The notes beneath the pieces are model-generated. The model was not told the origin of the DNA. It saw only the letters and a list, made by a program, of their open reading frames with translations, and did no database searches. 7,720 nucleotides of DNA from Deinococcus cellulosilyticus NBRC 106333 = KACC 11606 (lineage in GTDB: Bacteria > Deinococcota > Deinococci > Deinococcales > Deinococcaceae). This document shows, piece by piece, positions 4,146 to 7,720 of the stretch. Numbering within the stretch: position 1 is the stretch's first letter; each line of letters starts with the position of its first letter. Both the position numbers and the translations under genes were made by a program. The DNA lies in contig NZ_BJXB01000062.1 in assembly GCF_007990775.1 (NCBI RefSeq), forward strand, positions 1 to 7,720, given 5' to 3'.

Positions 4146-4931
4146 ATGCCTTGCTCTACGTGCTCTGTGAAGGCATCTCATGGCGGGCCATGCCCCATAA
4201 CTTTTCCCATTGGAAAACTGTTTATGAATACTTTCGCGTCTGGAAGAGAACCGGCGTCTGGGAAAAGGCCAGTCGTCAGCTGGTGAGGACGTATCGCAGC
4301 CTGGAAGGACGAAATGAAGACCCGAGTGCAGCCGTTTTAGACTCCCAGAGTGTCAAAACCACCCAAAAAGGGGGCTAGCAAGGGCTTTGATGCAGGTAAG
4401 AAAGTCAAGGGACGCAAGCGTTTCTTGTTGTGTGACACGCTAGGAAACATCCTCCATGTAATGGTCTGTGCTGCCAGTACCCAGGAACGAGAGGGTGGAA
4501 AAGTCCTGCTCGAAGCCGCCAAAGAGAAGTGTCCTCGCCTAGAGACGATCTTCGTAGACAACGGCTACAACGGAGAAAAATTTGAAGACTGGGTCCTGCA
4601 AAAGACTTCCTGGAAGGTCGAAGTGGTCAAGCATGCATCTTCGTTCAGCCGCTATGCGGTCATTGTAGGTAGCGAAATTACGGCTGAAGCCTACCAGGCA
4701 GCCATTGCCAAATGGAAGACGGGCAAGAAAGGCTTTGTGGTGCTGAAAAAGCGCTGGGTGGTGGAACGGACCAATGCCTGGGTGGTGCGTCATCGTCGCC
4801 TGCGAGTGGACTACGAGTACCTGCCTGAAACCACAGAAGCCTGGATCTATTTGGTCAACATCCGACTGTTGATTCGTCGTCTAGCAAAGCATTATCTGGA
4901 AAATGGCAGTGGGGCCCCATTATACTGCTGA
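4145..4931 (+). pseudogene. IS5-family transposase, C-terminal part with an internal frame change
   Basis: The frame resumes after the IS110 with NALLYVLCEGISWRAMPHNF and runs to TAG 4376-4378 after VLDSQSVKTTQKGG. The family sequence continues in another frame from 4377 as SKGFDAGKKVKGRKR to the TGA at 4929-4931. Numbered on the joined 301-residue protein, the DDE residues are D106 (DSQS), D178 (FVDNGYNG) and E247 (WVVERT). The change falls at A5G5 (4365-4374) and is +1 in direction. Some IS5-family members use programmed frameshifting in this region, so this may be natural. However, one extra base in the run explains it equally well. With the IS110 insertion upstream the gene is broken either way. 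Confidence 0.88.
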
Positions 4932-5397
4932 AGTGTTTGACACCCTGGAATTGCAGAAAACCAGTCTGCCCCTGAAGGAAGAAAATGGCGTCTCCAACTT
5001 GATGTACCTGGATTTCATCCTCAACGGCGTTTCATTAAAGGAATACCTTCGTTGCGAAGAAGCGACGGTGCGCGCCACCCTCTTCAGAGGGCAGTATCGG
5101 CCTCCGGTGCGCGATTTTTTAACGCGTCTCAAACAATTTAAGCCGAGCCTGCCTGATTCCAGGGAAGAGATTTATGTGTGCCCTTTTTGTGCAGATCTTG
5201 CGTGTGGATCGGTTACGGTTCAAATGGTCATGACCGATGATGCGGTGGTATGGAAAAATTTTGGCTATCAGGGGTCTGAAGAGAAGTGGACGCCACTGGA
5301 ACCCGCCTTGGAATTCCGGTTTCAAAAAGCTGCTTACTTTTCCTCATTTTATGGACTGGCTCCTCAGTTCAAAGCGTTGGTGAATGACCAGGAATGA
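4903..5397 (+). CDS. Passenger gene inside the IS5 element, function unknown (Cx2Cx4C motif)
   Basis: The 164-residue product is not part of a transposase. It has LDFILNGVSLKEYL (about 36-49), then a cysteine motif C93-x2-C96-x4-C101 in YVCPFCADLACGSVTV, and then VVWKNFGYQ. Proteins with this CPxC...CG and VVWxxFGY pattern occur as small uncharacterised cytoplasmic proteins in various bacteria; I cannot name the family. There is no signal peptide or membrane helix. ATG 4903 overlaps the transposase gene by 29 bp and has only a weak ribosome binding site. ATG 5002 (MYLDFILNG) is a second possible start and would make a more compact protein. The stop at 5395-5397 is 2 bp before the right inverted repeat, so the gene would move with the element. 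An immunity-type role is a guess. Confidence 0.75.
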   Translation: MAVGPHYTAEVFDTLELQKTSLPLKEENGVSNLMYLDFILNGVSLKEYLRCEEATVRATLFRGQYRPPVRDFLTRLKQFKPSLPDSREEIYVCPFCADLACGSVTVQMVMTDDAVVWKNFGYQGSEEKWTPLEPALEFRFQKAAYFSSFYGLAPQFKALVNDQE

Positions 5398-5399
5398 CC

Positions 5400-5417
5400 T
5401 TTTCGGACGGTCTCTCA
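5400..5417 (+). repeat. IS5 right terminal inverted repeat and target duplication
   Basis: TTTTCGGACGGTCTC (5400-5414) is the exact complement of the left repeat (2706-2720) and is followed by TCA (5415-5417), identical to the left flank. Together they define the full element. Confidence 0.85.
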
Positions 5418-5497
5418 GGGAAAATAAGCGTAAATGCTGGTATTGGCGAGTTTGGAAGAGCAAAAGTTGAAAATTGCGATTTTTTGTGTTCAGCTTA
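5418..5497. other. Remnant of the original locus between IS5 and IS630
   Basis: These 80 bp lie between the TCA duplication of the IS5 element and the CTTA half-site of the IS630. Removing both elements joins position 2705 to 5418, and 5497 to the gene at 7273, so this is probably the native upstream region of that gene. TTGAAA (5467-5472) could be a -35, but no matching -10 is clear. Confidence 0.6.
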
Positions 5498-5509
5498 TTG
5501 ATCTTTGCA
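5494..5509 (+). repeat. IS630 left end with target half-site
   Basis: CTTATTGATCTTTGCA (5494-5509) is the exact reverse complement of 7255-7270. The inner 12 bases are read as the terminal inverted repeat and the outer CTTA as half of a CTTAAG target including the duplicated TA. Confidence 0.82.
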
Positions 5510-5552
5510 TTGACCACTGAGCCTCATGGTCTACGTGTGAAACGGTGGTGCT

Positions 5553-6566
5553 ATGGGCTGGCTTCCACCACACCTCACCCGCCAACAACGTGAAGCTCGC
5601 AGACTGCACTTCGCTCAAACCCTACAACACACCCAACTCCCAAATCGGCATCTCCGCGAATACTACGGAGTTTCCAAATCAGGCCTGCATTACTGGAAAC
5701 AACGTCTCAAAACGGCTGGACTTGAAGGTTTAAAGGCCAGAAAAATCCCTGGACGACAGTGCAAACTGACCGCAGAACACCTCACAACACTCAAGGACCT
5801 TCTTCAGGAAAGTGCCCTTCAACACGGCTATCCTGACCCCACCTGGACCTGTCGGCGAGTGCGGGACCTCATTGGTCTGCGTTTTGGCATCTGGTATCAC
5901 CCCAGCCATGTTTTCAAGATCCTGCGGCGACTGGGTTTCTCCTATCAGAAGCCCGAAAAACGAGCCATTGAAAGGGACGAGGCCAAAATAGCGGCCTGGA
6001 CAGAACAAGTGATTCCAGAGCTTCAAAAGCACACTCAGAAGGGAGCCACCCTGGTCTTTCTGGATGAAAGTGGAATCAGTCTGAAAACCACCACTCGCAA
6101 AACCTGGGCGGTCAAAGGTCAGACCCCGCTGATCAAAACCAGAATGAATTGGGAGAAGCTATCGGTGATTGGCGCGCTGACCCATACGGGTCACTTTTAC
6201 CAACACACCTTGCCTGGTGCTTGCAATGGGTCGAAAGTCGCTCAATTTCTGGCTCATCTCCTGAAACACCTGCAGGGAGACCTCATGGTGGTCTTGGACA
6301 ATGCAGGAATCCACAAATCCCGACCTGTGCAGGATTTACTGAATAAGCATCCCCGCATGAAGCTGGTGTTTCTTCCCCCTTACGCGCCAGAACTCAATCC
6401 GATCGAGCCGATCTGGGCTGTCGTGAAGCACCACATCCTGGGCAATCGGCTGGCCAGGACATTGAAGGACCTCAAAAGCTCTCTCAGACCTGTGTGGACC
6501 CGGATTCGGCGTCTGGATCTCCAAAAGGTTGCAACCTCAGGCATGTGGGAGAAGATCAAAGCCTAG
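5553..6566 (+). CDS. IS630-family DDE transposase
   Basis: This 337-residue protein cuts and pastes its element into TA sites. The N-terminal third holds two helix-turn-helix-like segments (about 25-60, with VSKSGLHYWKQRLKTAG, and about 70-130) for end recognition. The catalytic domain follows: VFLDESG (D171), VVLDNAGIHKS (D249), and FLPPYAPELNPIEPIWAVVK (E285), with 35 residues between the last two, as expected for IS630/Tc1 enzymes. All three catalytic residues are present and the length fits the family. ATG 5553 has only a weak GGTGGTG upstream. The stop TAG (6564-6566) overlaps the stop of the opposing SUFU gene by three bases, so the two are tail to tail with no terminator between. Confidence 0.95.
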   Translation: MGWLPPHLTRQQREARRLHFAQTLQHTQLPNRHLREYYGVSKSGLHYWKQRLKTAGLEGLKARKIPGRQCKLTAEHLTTLKDLLQESALQHGYPDPTWTCRRVRDLIGLRFGIWYHPSHVFKILRRLGFSYQKPEKRAIERDEAKIAAWTEQVIPELQKHTQKGATLVFLDESGISLKTTTRKTWAVKGQTPLIKTRMNWEKLSVIGALTHTGHFYQHTLPGACNGSKVAQFLAHLLKHLQGDLMVVLDNAGIHKSRPVQDLLNKHPRMKLVFLPPYAPELNPIEPIWAVVKHHILGNRLARTLKDLKSSLRPVWTRIRRLDLQKVATSGMWEKIKA

Positions 6567-7201
6567 AGCAAGGCGGCCCGTCGGAAATCAGCGAAGTCAG
6601 GTTTGTGGCGATGGAGTATCTCCTCAAAGGCATCAGGACCCTGATCCAGAATCAACTGGCGTTCAGATTCATGGATGGGAATCACCCACAGGGTTTGAAT
6701 TCGGAGGTTGGCAAATTTGAGCTGTCCCAGAGGGTCTGAAGTGTAGATCAAAGGGTCATCTTCATATGGGTAAGTCAGATACACACTGGTCATGGGTGAT
6801 CCACCTCCAATGCCGTGCTGGCGACTGATCACCAGGGTTTCTCCTGCGTCCAAGCTGCGAGAGATCAGATAAGGGACCTGGGCAATCCGAAACAGCAAGT
6901 CACAGCACACCCGATCCATAGCCTGCTTGCCATGCATCAGGTATTCATAGCGGACCCCGAGATCATCTCCAAATTCAGCTTGACTGCCTGGGACGACATT
7001 GCGGCTGGCACCATTGGTCATGTAACGCAGATAACTTTGGGAACTGGGGAAGGTCATGACAGCAAATTGGGGGTCCAGTGCGGGATGTTGTTTTTGGGGG
7101 ACGATCACCTGGCTGGGTTCCCCAAGCCACTGTTTGACATGGTGGAGCATGGCTCCTCTAACTTCTTCTGGGTGGACAAAGGGGGCGGAATCCAACGACA
7201 T
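6563..7201 (-). CDS. SUFU (suppressor of fused) domain protein, IS630 passenger
   Basis: This is a 212-residue cytoplasmic protein without signal or membrane helix. The central and C-terminal parts carry SUFU-domain features: FAVMTFPSSQSYLRYMTNGAS (about 46-66), GSPMTSVYLTYPYEDDPLIY in the middle, and a C-terminal LWVIPIHESERQLIL followed by F-x3-L-x6-DFxDFRR. In bacteria this domain is known chiefly from proteins thought to be immunity factors against polymorphic toxins, which they would bind directly. No toxin gene is nearby. ATG 7201 has only TAAGG close upstream; an internal ATG at 7150 has a better AGAGGAG, so the protein may begin at residue 18. It lies inside the IS630 ends, convergent with the transposase. 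Confidence 0.82.
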   Translation of the reverse strand: MSLDSAPFVHPEEVRGAMLHHVKQWLGEPSQVIVPQKQHPALDPQFAVMTFPSSQSYLRYMTNGASRNVVPGSQAEFGDDLGVRYEYLMHGKQAMDRVCCDLLFRIAQVPYLISRSLDAGETLVISRQHGIGGGSPMTSVYLTYPYEDDPLIYTSDPLGQLKFANLRIQTLWVIPIHESERQLILDQGPDAFEEILHRHKPDFADFRRAALL

Positions 7202-7254
7202 GCCTTACCGTAGCAGGTTCTTTCAGCCACTCGCCGGGTTCGTTCATCACTCTG

Positions 7255-7270
7255 TGCAAAGATCAATAAG
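7255..7270 (+). repeat. IS630 right end with target half-site
   Basis: TGCAAAGATCAATAAG (7255-7270) exactly mirrors 5494-5509. The element ends at 7266, and TA plus AG complete the CTTAAG target. The start codon of the next gene follows two bases after the repeat. Confidence 0.82.
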
Positions 7271-7272
7271 AT

Positions 7273-7710
7273 ATGACTTCAGAGCGAGCAGGTGAACTCC
7301 TCAACACTAGTGTCCAAGATGGTATCCTACGCATAGGAGAAAAAGCATATTTTTTAAGAAACATAACTTCAGTCAATGTTAAAGAGGTATACGTGCCAGC
7401 TAAATATTCGTATCCAAGAGTGATAAAATCAAACAAGATTGGCTGTCTGTATCCCTTTATTGTTTTTGTAATTTCTAATTTCTTAATTAAATATATAGGC
7501 GTATATGCTTACATCTTACTGATTGGATCTGTAATTTTCTCTATATCGATTTTTTTCTATACTAAAACAATTATATTAGATCCAGGTGGTACGGGATATA
7601 TTTTAGAAATACAGACCAATTCGGGTGTTCAAGAAATTTTAGCATCAAGAGACAGAAGCACTGTCATATCACTTGCGAGGCAGATCGAAGAAGGAGTTTC
7701 ACTTTTGTGA
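7273..7710 (+). CDS. Two-helix membrane protein resembling DUF6232
   Basis: This is a 145-residue protein of unknown function. The N-terminal part has ILRIGEKAYFLRNITSVNV (18-36), the opening typical of DUF6232-type proteins. Two adjacent hydrophobic helices (about 56-74 and 76-97) form a membrane hairpin, followed by a cytosolic strand/helix part ending in TVISLARQIEEGVSLL. Codons are markedly AT-rich (ATA, AAT, TTA, AGA) compared with the rest of the window, suggesting separate acquisition. ATG 7273 is the first start, since TAA is in frame just upstream (7267-7269) both now and in the reconstructed pre-insertion sequence. The IS630 right end is only 6 bp away, so the native leader has been displaced to 5418-5497. 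No good ribosome binding site is visible. Confidence 0.75.
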   Translation: MTSERAGELLNTSVQDGILRIGEKAYFLRNITSVNVKEVYVPAKYSYPRVIKSNKIGCLYPFIVFVISNFLIKYIGVYAYILLIGSVIFSISIFFYTKTIILDPGGTGYILEIQTNSGVQEILASRDRSTVISLARQIEEGVSLL

Positions 7711-7720
7711 CAAATCGACC

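Larger units (their letters stand above)
2706..5414 (+). mobile_element. IS5-family element, interrupted by IS110 and carrying a passenger gene
   Basis: Terminal inverted repeats are perfect over 15 bp: GAGACCGTCCGAAAA (2706-2720) and its complement at 5400-5414. Each end is flanked by TCA (2703-2705 and 5415-5417), a 3-bp target duplication of the TNA type used by part of the IS5 family. Inside are a DDE transposase in pieces, an IS110 element (2887-4144) and an extra gene (4903-5397) ending 2 bp before the right repeat. Without the IS110 the element would be 1451 bp, longer than a simple IS5-family unit with one transposase gene. It looks inactive on its own because of the interruption. Confidence 0.85.
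5498..7266 (+). mobile_element. IS630-family element carrying a SUFU-domain passenger gene
   Basis: TTGATCTTTGCA (5498-5509) and its exact complement TGCAAAGATCAA (7255-7266) are the ends. Each is flanked by TA (5496-5497 and 7267-7268), the duplication made by IS630/Tc1-type elements. With CT outside on the left and AG on the right, the original target was CTTAAG. The transposase (5553-6566) starts 44 bp inside the left end, but its stop is 700 bp from the right end. That space holds a convergent SUFU-domain gene (6563-7201). At 1769 bp the element is well above the usual 1.1-1.2 kb. The transposase looks intact. Confidence 0.82.

Noticed and set aside
6549..6560. Alternative IS630 right end at AAGATCAA near the transposase stop
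   Set aside because: Only 8 bases match the left end and no TA follows directly; the copy at 7255-7266 matches all 12 with TA outside.
6815..7213. 132-codon open frame on the plus strand
   Set aside because: It is antisense to the SUFU-domain gene, whose protein has recognisable family features.
1..7720. CRISPR array
   Set aside because: No regularly spaced direct repeats were found; the only repeated 11-mer occurs twice, 117 bp apart.

Overview
The window looks like accessory DNA from a moderately GC-rich bacterium. Genes at 133-2241 are GC-rich with strong AGGAG-type ribosome binding sites, and the last gene (7273-7710) is clearly AT-richer. The style (lipoprotein signal, small proteins, dense IS5/IS110/IS630 content) would fit a Deinococcus-like genome, but nothing in the sequence proves the taxon.

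Left part (1-2241): a probable promoter precedes a two-domain, poly-proline-linked lipoprotein. Its start codon and lysines are out of frame with the rest of the protein because of an A8 run. A translationally coupled 115-residue protein of unknown function follows, then a good terminator. Next comes a small-gene cluster: a 51-residue basic peptide coupled to a 96-residue protein, then an 88-residue ribbon-helix-helix-like protein. The leaders of the 51- and 88-residue genes share sequence and each carries an AT-rich dyad that could be an operator. The stretch 2242-2702 is non-coding with several hairpins and a repeated 11-mer.

Right part (2703-7270): three insertion sequences with well-defined ends. 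(a) An IS5-family element spans 2706-5414, with 15-bp perfect terminal inverted repeats and a TCA target duplication. Its transposase is broken twice: by an inserted IS110 and by a frame change at A5G5. It also carries an extra non-transposase gene (4903-5397) inside its ends. (b) An IS110-family element (2887-4144) sits inside that transposase. Its upstream non-coding region folds as a candidate bridge RNA: one loop has guides matching the element's own two ends, and a second loop partly matches the insertion site. (c) An IS630-family element spans 5498-7266, flanked by TA within a CTTAAG target. It carries a convergent suppressor-of-fused (SUFU) domain gene as a passenger. It landed just upstream of a two-helix membrane protein gene resembling DUF6232 (7273-7710).

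The most notable points are the bridge-RNA-encoding IS110, two unrelated insertion sequences that each enclose a passenger gene (one immunity-like), and the homopolymer switch at the start of the lipoprotein gene. The IS110 circle junction would also create a promoter (TTGACT, 17 bp, TATTT-) aimed at the bridge RNA.
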